This document shows positions 1 through 12,511 of a stretch of 64,000 bases of DNA, piece by piece. The translations under genes were made by a program, and so were the position numbers. The DNA is from Druceiella hillmani. Its lineage: Eukaryota > Arthropoda > Insecta > Lepidoptera > Hepialidae. The notes beneath the pieces were generated by a model, which ran no database searches, had not been told where the DNA came from, and saw only the letters and a program-made list of their open reading frames with translations. Within the stretch, counting starts at the first letter, position 1; each line of letters opens with the position of its first letter. Where the stretch lies: the NCBI GenBank assembly GCA_039881145.1, contig JAYKKI010000015.1, positions 25,194,001 through 25,258,000 of the forward strand, written 5' to 3'.

Positions 1-1566
1 CCGTGTTGTGATTGGTGGTAAAAATAGTAAAAGGTAATAATTAATCGGGTTAATTAAAAAATTTCATAAAAAGTCAGTTGTTTTCATCCCCAGAAATTCA
101 GACATCAGCAACATAATTTTAACAGCATCTATAGTTTAGGAAACTCTTCCTAATCCTTCGAGGAAATAGATATTAAAAGAATATATTAACTACAAAAAAA
201 AACTTCTACCACGCTAAACGATTACTAATCATCTTCATACAATCTTGGAAAAGAAGAATTTTTCCAAGTATTTTTCTTAGATCCTGCATCTGACTTTACT
301 AAATACAGTTACTGCCACTTTTGAATTGACTTTTCCGACATCTTGAAGATCGAACCCTCTGAAATTTCACGTAGGAAATAACTTAAATTCTTATGGCTTT
401 AACCAGTCAGTGATATTAGGATGAGAATTTCATGATTCTATAATATGGGTCATTACCTTTCTATTTACTTATAGTGATTGAGTCTTTGATTTAAAAAAAC
501 CTATTGCATCATAAAAGTAATTTCTTATAAACATATTTTTTAGAGTAACCGTGGAAAACCGCGTAGTTTTCAATATATTTCATATTCTTTACTATCTGGC
601 CAAAAACCTAATTCTAGGGGTGTTCCAACAATTGTGCTCGGCCGGTCTTAACGAATACGTGAACGTGACATTAGTATTTTAAAATAAATGGATACATTTT
701 TCCCTTTTGTTTTTCACCTTTGTTTCGTTTAATTAAATTAAAATATTTGCATTTTCTTTACTATTTTTTATATTATTGTCTTACCTTGATATATTATTTG
801 GGGGAACATGGGTTCGATGTTTATTGAAAATTTAACACTGTTATAGATGTATACTGCCATGCCGATTATTAGTTTGTCCATACAAATAATATTATGCATA
901 CATATAAATATTTTAAAATGGTGTAAGTAATAAAAGTGGAATATTTTTTATAGGCGTAATACGCCGGTATAGGCAGGCACACATGACTAATAACTTACAT
1001 ATATAAATTTTTAAATTTTTTAGTACCTGTTTTATTTATTAAAAAAAATATTTCTCGTAAAATTTTGTCTTTAGAACCACATGAATAACTAAATCATAGT
1101 CCCACTAATATAGTGATGTATTTCAACAAAATAAGAAGTAATATTTTATTCTTTAAAGCGTCAAGAAATAGTTTTAAATTTTGCTAAAAAATATGTTCTA
1201 CCATTTGAAGACTTCACAAAATTACTTTCATTACTGCACCAGGTCGACAATGCGTTAAATAGGTTAAAAAGAAATAGGATTCAATTTTTGCGATAGTATC
1301 ATCCATTCCGTATATTTATTTCATTAGCAAATGTTCGATCCATCGGCAGATATAGGTTATTTTTTAATTTTTGTTATTGAATTTTACAGACAAATTGTAC
1401 ATTAATATTTTAGAAATATTATACTTATGCCAGTACCAATGAAATTGTCCAAAATGATCACGAACCAAAATTACCATAACTCACACTGTTTGAAACCACT
1501 GAAGTCAGTTCAAATAGTTCGGTTTATCAAGCAGAACCGCTAGTTAACCATGCGCAAGGAAGTTGG
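1..1566. other. AT-rich intergenic DNA, no gene seen
   Basis: No open frame of useful length and no recognisable protein motif was found on either strand. The stretch is ordinary AT-rich spacer with A and T runs. I see no simple repeat array, RNA gene or transposon relic here. Confidence 0.6.
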
Positions 1567-1590
1567 TTGGTCTTGCATTAATAAGACCAA
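1567..1590. repeat. small perfect hairpin
   Basis: TTGGTCTT and AAGACCAA form an 8-bp perfect inverted repeat around an 8-nt loop. It lies 59 bp before another hairpin. Function unknown; it may be a footprint of a small transposon or chance. Confidence 0.5.
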
Positions 1591-1648
1591 TAACTTTAAG
1601 AGCATTCCTAAGTACATTAGTCGAGGTGGAAAATAATTTAATAATGCA

Positions 1649-1675
1649 TTCCTGACTTCGTGGTGAAGTCAGGAA
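1649..1675. repeat. 11-bp perfect hairpin
   Basis: TTCCTGACTTC pairs perfectly with GAAGTCAGGAA across a 5-nt loop. The AT-rich sequence on both sides continues a weak inverted match, so this may be the core of a decayed foldback element. In a eukaryote it should not be read as a bacterial-type terminator. Confidence 0.6.
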
Positions 1676-2248
1676 ATAAAATAATTGCTAGGATAGAAAT
1701 ATGTGAAGGAGATCGGGTTTTGTGCAAATAGATCAAGGTTATCACTAACGTAAGCCATACCCTTTACTAAAGTAAATTTTAATTTGTTTTGGACTCCTAA
1801 AAAACTCAAAAGCGTTACGTGTCTAAACGCATTACCTCCCAGTTTATTCTCTGATTATATCAAATCGATAATTTTAACTACTATTTATACTTTAATGACA
1901 AATAGAGATTAACTTACTACTGTGATTAAATCTCTGTACGGTTCAATCATTGAAATATGTTAACTGAAATTGCGCTGTAATGTATACATATCAATATTAT
2001 TAAATTAAATCGTTCACGAGATTCACAGTCACTGTGAACTGAAAGTTTTTTTGAAAATGTGCTAAAAACTTATCGAATCGAGTCGTATCGATAGAAACCG
2101 AAACACCTTTTGTTAGAATTATTCAAAGTTTTTCTATCATTCTATCACTTTTCTTTTTAACCGATTTCGATAAACCTTTCATTGGGATGTTCCGACTAAA
2201 ACTTAAGCTATCTTTCATACCCATGAAATTTACCTTAAGGCACTTAAA
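1676..2248. other. AT-rich spacer
   Basis: No gene was seen. A short inverted repeat TTCACAG-TCA-CTGTGAA lies near 2020 and is weak enough to be chance. Confidence 0.5.
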
Positions 2249-2320
2249 TTTCGATTAAGTTTACTGAAATAGTAAAATCGATTACGCGGTTTCGATTAAT
2301 TTTACTGAAGCAGTAAAATC
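2249..2320. repeat. two-copy tandem repeat, 41-bp period
   Basis: The block starting TTTCGATTAAGTTTACTG at 2249 recurs at 2290 with few changes. Each unit contains the imperfect inverted motif TTACTGAAATAGTAAA. This is a local tandem duplication with no coding potential. Confidence 0.7.
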
Positions 2321-2854
2321 AAACTTTTAAATAGAAATTGTCGAATTAATATAATTTAGCTTAAAGTGCAAGCTTAGATATGTTTCCTATTTGTTCTCTA
2401 ATTTTAATACTATTTAAACTTAACTTCATTAGTGACAGTTCTATTATTAATTTTGCTAATCCACAATTATTATAGAAGTTTATGTTCACACACTTTCCAA
2501 AATTTTTTTGAATGTTGATATTTTGGTATAAAACTAGTAAATTAATTAAATTAATAATACATTTAAATATTAAATATAAAGTTTTAAGAGAATCTCACAT
2601 ATCCATAATGACGCTGTTCAGTCTAAATAGAAGACGGAATTAAATTGTTCATTATTAAATATTGACTTCGAATGAGAGTAAATAGTATAATATCTCTCTC
2701 CATTTGTATAAAACCATAATAACGTTATTTAGAGCTTAGTCACATAATATCACCGGTTAAACATTTATACTTAGTTCAGAGTTACACAAGACGGGACAAG
2801 TTAATGTTATAATACCAATAAAAAAGAATATTCGGTCCCTCTGATACAGATAAC

Positions 2855-2990
2855 ATACATACAGGCACACACATGATCATACTTATACAATCATGTTCGC
2901 ACATACGCACGCTCGCATACAAGCATATACGCACACACGTATACGCACTAACGTGCGTGTGTGCATCTGAATATACATATGTGTGCATAA
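2855..2990. repeat. degenerate (CA)n/(ACGC)n simple repeat
   Basis: The stretch alternates purine and pyrimidine with ACAC, GCAC and CGCAC units. It includes an inverted pair GCACACACGT / ACGTGCGTGTGTGC that could fold back. The 68-residue minus-strand frame across it is repeat translation, rich in Cys, Val and His, and not a gene. Confidence 0.7.
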
Positions 2991-4489
2991 ATGTTTGAAA
3001 TTTTTGATTTATTGTTTAAATACAAGATACTATAATACTTTTGAAAAACTCTTTTTAAATACAGGGGCTAAGATTTTCTTTAAACTTTTTCAAAAAAGTT
3101 ATAGAACGTATTCTAAAAATCAATATTACATTAAAAAGTGCATAATTCACAGTTGCTTAATTATTCCAACATCACGCTATAACAGCGTCTTTGAATATTT
3201 TATTTTAATCTCACTGAAAGAAACAATTCATACATTTTACAAAAAAGGAAAGAGCGACCAAGTAAGTTATAACTGCATGAAAACGTTTACTATCAACGTT
3301 TGAAAGTAGTTCATCGAGGTTGAAGTTACTTTGAGCCGTTTATGTCAGCTTATTTCCGCAGAGCTATATTGCTCTACAGTGGCAAATACAGAAAATTAGG
3401 AAAGGAGGCGGATATCTTTGTTTTTTTTTTAATCATAAGATATGTAATTATAACCAAATTATTCTTTATGTCAGCTTAATAAACTTTTCGTATAAATTTC
3501 AGATTTTTTTGAACCGGAAAATTCAAATTAAATTATCTTAAAAATACTAAGTCAGAAATCTTGCCTACTTTTAGTCGTTTTTATGGTTCTGTGCCGACTT
3601 TTATACGTTTTTAGATTCGGTAACTAAATTTGGAATACTTATAGTTTGACCACGTCCATCTATCTATCCATCTGTGTTACGTCCATTTTAATCGCACACT
3701 ACTAGTGTTGTAACGCTGAAATATGGGAATTTATAAAACGTGCTTGTAAAATGAAACCTTTTGAAAAATTTATTAGGAAACCTCGCTACATATAATTGGG
3801 GGTAAATAGTTTTTATTCACTTACTATAGTGCGTAGGGTATCGTCGAAGTGGGTATTTTAAAAATATTGGGGTAATTCATGAACCCCCTTTTGATATAGA
3901 GATATCTTTACGAAATACTCAATTTAAAAGTGATCATTACTTTTGTTAAAGTTATATATCCCCACCCTATATCAAGTAAAATGCTATTTTTGAACCTTTG
4001 AAAAGTATTTATGATAGAAATAAAACTAACGAAATTAGAATAAAAATTATCACAGTTCGATAGACTACTAGTTTAAGAATAATGGTCGGCCAACTTGTGA
4101 TTTTTAGTTGGATTTATAAAAATTCATGGAAACTCTTTACGAATGACTTAAATCAACTGGCAAAATAACTCATTTTGAAATGTGTACTGTGTAAAATACA
4201 CTAGGCAATTTTTTTATATATTTAGTAATAATATTAATATTTGTAAAGTGTTTAATATAAATCCTCTATAGACCTAAATGTTAGTGTGCGCCCAAGTGTA
4301 CACAGAACTATCATAGTACGAATAATACTCGTATTTATCGACTTTTTAGGAAAAATACTTTAAGTTAAAATGGCAACAATTTATAACAGAAAATAAAATA
4401 AAAAAGTTATACGCTAGTAAACATTTAAGGGTACAGAGTATTTCAGATCATATTTCAGAGATATATTTTTATACATAAATAAATGTTTT
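2991..4489. other. spacer with a possible diverged repeat
   Basis: A 106-codon plus-strand frame (2983-3303) has low-complexity composition and no recognised motif; I do not call it a gene. From about 3570 to 4030 the DNA has the look of an old interspersed repeat, with a phrase like GTCGGCACAGAACCATAA on the minus strand and a CCATCTATCTATCCATC microsatellite core near 3657. A similar GTCGGCATAGAAACC phrase lies near 24403. Confidence 0.35.
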
Positions 4490-4638
4490 CTGGATCTTAC
4501 TGTTTTAAAAACACACGTCATATTTTAACGCCTGTGAAGGATATAGTAGGTAATATATTACATGATGTAAATATGTTGCCTAGTATATTATTTACAGGCA
4601 TTCAAATATGATGCGTGTTTCAAAAATATTAAGATCTA
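4490..4638. repeat. imperfect long inverted repeat
   Basis: The left arm starts GGATCTTACTG and runs through AAACACACGTC to about 4562. The right arm runs from about 4568 to AAGATCTAG at 4638. I estimate about 75-80 percent identity by eye, with only a few nucleotides between the arms. The right arm continues outward into a copy of interspersed family A, so the hairpin looks like two family members placed head to head. Confidence 0.65.
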
Positions 4639-4870
4639 GAATAATCATTATAGCTTTCCTCTAACTTTGCGCGGACTTCTAAGACAATATTTTTTCATGT
4701 TAAGTACTTCCGGAAAAAAGGAAATGACAACATATCTATTTTGCATATTTCTAGTATATCTCTGAAGATATAATACCTAAAATTGTGATAAAAATATTTT
4801 TGAGGCTCTTATTCTCCCCTTCAAACCATACCCCACATTAAACATGGAATTAAAAAAAAACATTGTTTAG
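4620..4870 (-). repeat. interspersed repeat family A, copy 1
   Basis: Read on the minus strand, the block contains TATCTTCAGAGATATACTA, then an AACATGAAAAAA stretch, then CGCGCAAAGTT and ATTCTAGATCTTA. The same ordered phrases recur near 27.5, 28.1, 31.1 and 39.1 kb. The class is unknown and no protein is encoded. Confidence 0.55.
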
Positions 4871-6283
4871 CATTTTTCCCTCCTCTAAATTTCTCACATA
4901 AATATTTTGAGCGTTAACTATTGGGATACTAGAAAGTTAATATGTTCAAATATTTTATTGCTAAATTTGAAATTTCTACTTGAAAGATTTCTGAGGAAAA
5001 CGGCTGTGACATGCGTAGAGGCTAACACGCGAATGACATTATAAAAATTCCGTTTTCCTTTTTCAGGTACGGAATTCAAAAGACGATAATGCAAAAAATA
5101 AATGTGCATTAACAAATAAAGTCCCATTGAAAATTTATTAAATTTTTAAGAAGCTTCATAAATTTCCTTCAAATCAAATGTTTCAATTGTTTGAATCTTT
5201 TTTTTCTTTTGTACTCTTGAACAGATGTCTACGGTGCTTTATCAATCCGATCTATCCTGAATATTACATTTAGATTTACTCCAAATCTTGCTTACAAATG
5301 CTCTTCATTTTCCCTAATCTGTTCGGCTCCCAAGTCTGCTTCGGATGGTCGCAGTTGCTCTACTCTTGAGCGTTCCAATTCAAAGCATATCCATGAATAC
5401 CGACGGATTCCATCCGAGGCGTATATCGCTTAGAATCTACGTAATGTGGTTTATTTCAACTAAGGAATACTTGTGGAATATTGTGTTATGCGATAATATT
5501 AATTTAATTAAACTAAGGTAGAGATTGAGAACACTTGAGATTGTCGCATGAGGTCTTTCCTTCGATGAGAAAGAGTTTCCGCATTGAATAGTAATATTTT
5601 GGATTTCACTATAGACGTCAATCTCCTATTCTACTAAGAAATATCATTGCGCAAACGTATGTTTGACCATCATGATCTGTAAAACGTTTCCTTCTTCAAT
5701 TTCTTCCATCTCTTTTGCAGCAACGGTATTGTACTCATCATCTAGGATGAGAAATTAAGATCTGTTCTCAGTGAGATGCTAAGTCTTTAAATTATGACGT
5801 TAAATAATGTCCAGAAGTGGTGAAATAATTGTTAATATAAATGGTAAGGTTATCTTAAATAACGCTGTACAACTGATGGGAAAAGCCACAAAAAATAAAG
5901 GCATATAATGGTTATAAGAAAGTAAATAAATAATCACATAAATTGTACATGTAGTTTGCCCAAAAATTGTCATTGTACTCAAATCCGTCATACTACACTT
6001 TTAACTTGATAATTAATATAATCGTAGCTACATTTTCTCTTATGACTTTTTTGGAAACGATATTCATTCAGTTATTATTTTTATTACCACACCAAATTTT
6101 CTCAAAAAATGTTCGATATGGAAACCTGTAATTTGAGTATAATGAAAACGTCGCGTATTTTGGAGGTGGCAAATGAAATAATCGTAATTGTTCACAACTT
6201 TCTGCATCCTGTAGATATAAATAGAATTAGATGACTTGTGAAAGTAATCTGGAAGGATATTATAATTAGATTTTTCAGTATAT

Positions 6284-6287
<4 letters not shown>
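4871..6287. other. spacer with a GC-richer patch at 5200-5420
   Basis: Short frames at 4918-5127 and 5800-5991 (both minus) have no known motifs. The patch at 5200-5420 is richer in GC and has a minus-strand reading with Glu/Arg/Leu-rich character. It could be a fragment of an old element or a conserved non-coding segment, but I cannot identify it. Confidence 0.35.

Positions 6288-6339
<52 letters not shown>
6288..6339. repeat. (TA)n microsatellite, 52 bp
   Basis: Uninterrupted AT dinucleotide tract, one of about fifteen such tracts in this window. Confidence 0.97.
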
Positions 6340-6341
<2 letters not shown>

Positions 6342-6464
6342 TAATTGTTAATCATCAATAATGTTAGTATTAAAGATTTTGAGGAATATTTGAAGGGGCA
6401 ACTAAATTACTCACATTTCTTTTTTATTCCGTGCATCGTATGTATAAATTGAAATAAAGTTTAA

Positions 6465-6652
6465 ATATATTTGGCGTTAATAAGTTTTTATTAATAATTT
6501 GGCGTTAATAATAAGTATTGAATATTTTGGCGTCAATTATCTTGCTAATAGCCCACCTGAAGATGTTGTAATACAACGAAACCTAGGTCGTGGTAATGAA
6601 CTTAAAGAAAGTAGAAATAATACCACATCACGTAATTCCATTTAATTGTGTT
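6465..6652 (+). repeat. dispersed repeat family B, copy 1
   Basis: This copy opens with three TTGGCGTTAAT-like units about 28 bp apart (6471, near 6499, near 6527). It then contains CCTGAAGATG, the hairpin GTTGT-AAT-ACAAC and CGAAACCTAGGTCGTGG from 6556 onward, and ends in TTCCATTTAATTGTG. The same ordered sequence occurs at 61.0 kb (plus) and 28.6-28.8 kb (minus). The CTGANGA-hairpin-GAAA arrangement resembles a hammerhead ribozyme core. Such motifs are known in Penelope-like retroelements, which makes a retroelement origin a reasonable guess but not shown. Confidence 0.75.
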
Positions 6653-7652
6653 TATAAGTATTCTAAAGTCTTATTTTTTTTAAACTTATGTAAGGTTTAT
6701 CTAGAGATATCGTTAAAATTGCCCATAAAATGTCCCTGTTATCTATCTCCGAAAACTTTAAATCTCACATGTAAGAGACTTTACTTTTTTAGTTTACCTA
6801 AAGCTTACCGGATGGTAATTGTTAATTAATTTACCAAAATATTACTACGAGTAAGATTTACTAAGCAATTTGTTTATAGCGAGACAGAGCAATATAAATA
6901 TTTGTAAAAAAATTAATAGAGAAACATTCGTGGTGTAAGTTCTACCCAAATTTGTCAGGTTTATTATATAATATTTCTACGATTTTTTATTAAGATATAA
7001 AATATAGTAATTATTGTAAGCCCAAGGTAATCAGTAATAAAACCATAAAATTAGTAAAATAAAGTATTCTAGTTCAATTCACACTATAATCGACGAGTAT
7101 AAATCGAGTTAACTCTTTTTTTTGCATGTTTACAGTGTTTCCATAAATTGACGAATAATATAAAAATACTAAAAATTAATAACCTTTATATTATATACTT
7201 TATAACCTTTATATTATTACTTGATTTATATTATATACTGATTTAATCATTTTCGCTATCTGAAGTGAATTTATAGATTCATAATGTCCATTTCATGAGA
7301 CTGGTTTTATGGATTTAGTTATATATCTTGCACTGTTAATCGTATTTATACAAATTTGAAACCTCAAACATATATTCATTTGTAGACTTCACTATTTCGA
7401 GATAAATATTAAAATAAATCGGAAAAAATTAATTAAGAACAAAACGAAAAATCGTTCTAAAATGTTACTAAACTTTCAGATTAATGAGAATGATGATACT
7501 GAGAGAAATAATTAATCTGCAAGAGTATTTTATATCCTTTAACATAATAATTTGGATGAAATAGGTATGTACGTGATCATAATATCATTGATATATGATG
7601 AGGCGTTCTGAAAATTTGTGTCAGTAATGGTAGCATCGTCTTTATTCTTACT
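6653..7652. other. AT-rich spacer
   Basis: No gene was seen. The 79-codon frame at 6590-6829 overlaps the dispersed repeat and is not supported. Near 7165-7230 the phrases AACCTTTATATTAT and TTATATTATATACT are each repeated locally, a small tandem duplication. Confidence 0.5.
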
Positions 7653-7679
7653 AAATCGTTTAAACATTTTAAACGATTT
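7653..7679. repeat. 12-bp perfect hairpin
   Basis: AAATCGTTTAAA pairs with TTTAAACGATTT across a 3-nt loop. Function unknown. Confidence 0.6.
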
Positions 7680-10379
7680 TCTTGAGTTATTTTCTTATAA
7701 TTTTAGGGAAGATTTTGCTTCATTTATAATAAATATCTAGATTGCCAAGAAATTCCTTCATTTTATTTTGCGACTAAAGTCGTTCAATAAAAGTTAATCC
7801 AGTTGGTATTAAAATACCGCCTAATCTTGCACGTCCGAGAAAATTGTCTTCTTGCACATAATACATACAAGAAGAAATGTTTCACATAGTCCCTGAATCT
7901 ATATTATCTACGTCAAATTTAATATTTTTAGAAAACTTTTTATTAACTTCGATAACTTTTGGCTCATATCAAAAATTATTTAATCAAAAGGAACTGAATT
8001 TTTATTATGCATTTTTAAATAAGGTATATTTTCAAAACCAAGATTTTGAGAGCAAGAGCAAAAACGAGAAAATTTTCATTTCTGTAAAAGGAGGTTGAGT
8101 ATATAATATTGTCATCTTCATTTTTATTGATGTAGCTAAAGAAAGATAAAAGGAAAGTCTATCCTAATTGGACTAATTATAACATTGATCTATTCAGAAA
8201 TATGTTGTATCTACTCCTAAATGAGAAATTGTTCTTAAAAACAAATATATAGTTAGGTTTTGGTCTTTGTCGTTATATATTACAGATAGCTGTTAGGTAC
8301 TGTTCCCAATTTAAACGTTTTATTATGCGTCATTTTCTTTACGCAAAAATGGGAATATACACACACGGGCAACTTGTCCAAAGTTTTCATTTATACTCTA
8401 ACTTGGGCGAGACTTTTAAGAAAATTAAAGAGAATAAATGAAAAATTAGGTATTGATGACCCTAAACTTTTTTCTATGTAAAATAGGGCAACGGAATGTC
8501 TTTTTCACCGCTATTATATACGTAGTGATTCCTTCTCCATTCTCTACATGTTGTATTGTTCAGCATGAATACAACCAGATGTTTATGCTTTTAAACATTT
8601 TGTATTTAACTATATTAAGGGAAATAATTATTTCGTTAGTAGGGAGTTACCTGTATATCACAATAAAGTATTTTATTCACCATCTATATTAGGGAAAACA
8701 CGTTTGATGTAGGTTAATGCAAGTCAATTTCAAAAATACAACTTTTCGGGAGAATGTCCACAACTGTAATTTTAGTGAATTTATAGCCGATTAAAATAAA
8801 CCAAAAATTATTAAGCTTAGACACTATATACTATTATATTTATTACATATATTACTTGTTTTTAGTCTTTGAAACTTGTGAACTTAACATTGGCGTGCAA
8901 AAGATAATATTTGAGAATAGACTTATAATATCAAGAAAAGGTTTCATCGTAATTAAGGTCGAGAAAAAAAAATTAAGTTCGCAACGAGACATTATATGAT
9001 TATTAATTCAGTTAGACTTTTCGTGTCACCATACGAATCTAGCGTAATAAACAAGACTCCAAAGTGGCAATAATTATATGATGTTAGCGAATTTGTATCG
9101 AAATTAAAACAAAGTGTTTAATCATTTAAAACTACATTTTACAATCAAACATTTTTTATCATATAACTCATAATTGTGCATATACGTTATTCTTCCGGAA
9201 CAAATACGATATTTCACTTAAATATCGACATTCGTGTGGAATTGCCACAAATTTTTAGATCATACTAAAATTTTAATTTGTACAAGTGCTCGTAACTAAT
9301 CAAACTCACGCGAAACACACTCTTAAGTAATTAAGATAGTGATATAATATCAGAATACAAAACCAAATTACGTGGAAATTAAATTTTGTTCACTATTTGT
9401 GTATTTGACTGTATTCAGCAGATAGTGATAATTGACCATATTAATTAGTTTTGTGGTTACGTATCCTATTTTTGATGAAAACAGATTAATGAGAAACAGA
9501 ATAAAGTTTCGCCAGGAATATTAATTATTGTATCAGCTGAATTTTAATTTTTGGACGTAATTCTTTTACAAATAAATATTTCCTCTGGTACTATTTTCTT
9601 CAATGATTAGTTTTTTACTAATCACAAGTATTAATTCACTGTTTATATAAGTTGTTTATTAAATCTATAAGTATTAATTTGTAATTTCTCGATTAGTTTG
9701 ACGAATAAATATGGCACTAACAAAAATTGGAAAAGTATCATGAAATATCTCACTTTACCTGAAAACTAATCTACATCGCATATACCTTGAAATTAGTTCA
9801 AATATCTATCTCTTGAAACATAGTTAAATTAAAAAAAAAATTGTTTGTCAATAGAAAAATTTCGACGAAAGAAATTTAGTATGCTTCATAAAAGTGCTTT
9901 GGAAAATTCCCCAAATTACTCTGGAGAAAGCCATATTTTCACCCAAGTGACTAAATTTGGGAATTACATTTCATTCCTTGATGGAGGGAATTATTATAAA
10001 CTGAAGCATTTTTTAAACACATTTGGTGATAATACTCCGACGAATTTAAATTATTTCAAATAGCAACAAAATATTCGAAATACATAAGTATGGATATTTC
10101 TTAACTTAATTTCTTACAACAGCCTGAATAAAGAAGGTTATTTTCAAAATAAAATAAGATCAAAGGAATATTAACGCTGTTTTTTTAACGCAACGTATCT
10201 TAAGGAATATCACGCACATATATATCGACAAGTTTAAAAATTAATAACCAAATTAATATATACTTATTTCTTCTCCCACTAAGCTGATAGTGATAGATAG
10301 AAAGGTTCACAAGGAACTATCTTGATGGTATCCTCCCTCTCATTTGACTTCCTTGAAAATAATACAAATCTAAGGCGAG
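7680..10379. other. AT-rich spacer, no gene seen
   Basis: Frames at 7877-8098, 8453-8692 and 9845-10063 (all plus) were inspected. They are short and AT-driven, with no recognised domain, signal peptide followed by a mature protein, or flanking splice structure. I treat them as chance frames. Confidence 0.5.
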
Positions 10380-10520
10380 GGAGGGTTAAGAGTTCAATAT
10401 GCGGAATATTTAAATAGCACGGCTACACATGGCGCATTTTCACAGTCGCGATTGTCCGCTTTATTTATGGATGGAGCGCGGAAGTTTTAACAAGGTAGGG
10501 TCGATATGAGTTGATTCTAA
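10380..10520. promoter_or_regulatory. GC-richer island, candidate cis-regulatory DNA
   Basis: This block is clearly richer in GC than its surroundings and contains phrases such as CAGTCGCGATTGTCCGC, TTTATGGATGGAGCGCGG and ACAAGGTAGGG. No frame or transposon motif explains it. Short complex islands of this type in AT-rich insect spacer can be conserved enhancers, but conservation cannot be judged from one sequence. Confidence 0.25.
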
Positions 10521-12462
10521 AGGAACATGGAAGGGTACTGAGTAACATTGTTAATCAATGAATATCCAAAATTGTGTATCAGATTTCTTCCACTACTCTT
10601 CATATTTTTTTTGTCATGGCCATTTGACGACTCGAGTATCTGTGTACATATAATTGGTTAGGCACTTCGTAATTTAAATTGTTTTTATCGTTTTATGAAT
10701 AAACAATTATTTTCCTAATAAATATTTTTTGTCTGATTTAATGTGATAATCTAATTAAAGTTAAATTCTACTATATTCTCGTAAAACGATTTACGAAAAA
10801 TCATCCTGGTTGAATCTTGATACTTGTAGAATAATCGTCCTGGTAATTTTTGAAATTTGAGTTTATTTGTTTTATTTTACTGCTTCATAATTTTTTCTTT
10901 TGGAAATTTTTTAAAACAAACATCAAAACATCATCCGATCGGATGGAGTTTTCCCATAAATTTAAGAAAATATTATATTTGTTATTTATATGCAGAATAC
11001 ATTGACAGCAAGTCATATTATTAGAATCTGCTCCGTTTAGAACTCCGAAAGAAGTAAGAGTAGATAATATCGTCTAAATCTCACCAAATAAATAACAAGT
11101 CTTTCAAGATCTGAAGTACACTCTGATCGACAGTGCTCAATACCAACCATTATTGATGGTGACGATGGAGACTTCAGAAACTTACGATGACCTGAAGGCA
11201 TGGGATTTTTTTGATGTATAGCACACATGCTCTCTAAGGGATCATGACAACAAGTTAACAGATTGTATATTGACTGTATTATGTTTATATAAGCTTAGTA
11301 AACGCTTCTCATATATGGTGTTATTGTAAGTATTTTACGAGAATATTTTATAAATAATTAATAACATACAATTACCAAATTAATACAATGTAATATAAAG
11401 CCACATTTTGATCCTTCAATTAAATAATATTTTGGATCTTCGGGTTGTAAACAAATACAATCATTTTATAAATAATGATATGCTTTGATTTTCTATGGCC
11501 CACACTATCAGTACCCTATTGCCGAGAAGTTTAGTTGGTAATAAACGATTGGAATGTATTAATGAATGAGGTATGCCAATTGTATATATTGATTAGTAAT
11601 TTTTTAGGATTGAATAACCGTCATAGTGAAAGCGATTAGAATTACATAATTAAGCTGTTCGTATTCACTTGAAAATACCTTCGAAAATACTGTACGATTT
11701 GAATTAGTAATTCTGTACCATTTGAATATCATACCACAATATTGAACGCGAGAATATTGAATGGCATATTATTGCATAATTTTCGACGAAAAGACTTTTT
11801 TATAAATATTATTGTGATGCTTCGGCCAGTTCGAAATCTTTATCTAGGTTTCCACTCACAGAGAAGGGTGCTACCAATGAAGCGTACCTTTTTTTAAATT
11901 ATCAAAACCCGGTAAAGTAATATGTTTGAACTTTGATCTGAGTGTGGCATTGTGAAGATAAAAGCATAGATAGTCCCTTCGAGTCGTGAGCCGACGATAA
12001 AATATCTGTTGGCAGGACCTTTGAAGTAAATGATTGATCGAAACGAATTTTCACGTTACGAGTATTCGGTGTCGTAAGTCGATTGTTTTTCGAAGTTATA
12101 TGATGTAACCAAATACCGTTTTGGGCAATAGGAAATCAAATATTCGTAATATTCGTAACTATTATTTTATTTAAATTATATTTATTATTTATTTATATAG
12201 TAATCATTTATATCGTACAAGTATATGCAGTACCTACATATGCTGCATACCAAGCTATAGTGGAGCATGACGAGGAATCACTCTATCTTAATTTAACTTA
12301 TATGTTCATAAAACATTGAAAATATTGTATCCTCTATAACTTAAAAATATATTTTTTTTATTGCTAACACATTTTTTACAGTCCAATTCATTATTATTTG
12401 CTAATATAAATATTTCTTTGGTCAACTGGACTGGAATGCTCTTTCATCAACAAGTATGGAAT
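10521..12462. other. spacer, one unrecognised frame at 11037-11228 (minus)
   Basis: The 63-codon minus frame at 11037-11228 sits in a moderately complex stretch, but I recognise nothing in it. The block at 11820-12130 is also more complex than average and could be a decayed element fragment; no protein motif was identified in any frame. Confidence 0.35.
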
Positions 12463-12511
12463 ATGATATATTTAAAACCTGCATAGGATATGCAGGTTTT
12501 AAATATATCAT
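12463..12511. repeat. 22-bp perfect hairpin
   Basis: ATGATATATTTAAAACCTGC (first 20 of 22 bases) pairs perfectly with its reverse complement across the 5-nt loop AGGAT. Perfect stems of this length are rare by chance. It is shorter than a typical animal pre-miRNA and lacks bulges. Confidence 0.8.

Noticed and set aside
1649..1675. Hairpin resembling a rho-independent terminator
   Set aside because: The window is eukaryotic; there is no bacterial-type gene upstream and no U-tract of the expected form.
2782..2988. 68-codon minus frame with Cys and His residues
   Set aside because: It is a translation of a degenerate CA repeat, not a zinc-binding protein.
5403..5417. GGATTCCATCCGAG shared exactly with about 44428-44441
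   Set aside because: A 14-base match between two places in 64 kb is expected by chance and the flanks do not match.
7060..7110. GTTCAATTC resembling a tRNA B box
   Set aside because: No A box, acceptor stem or cloverleaf could be formed around it.
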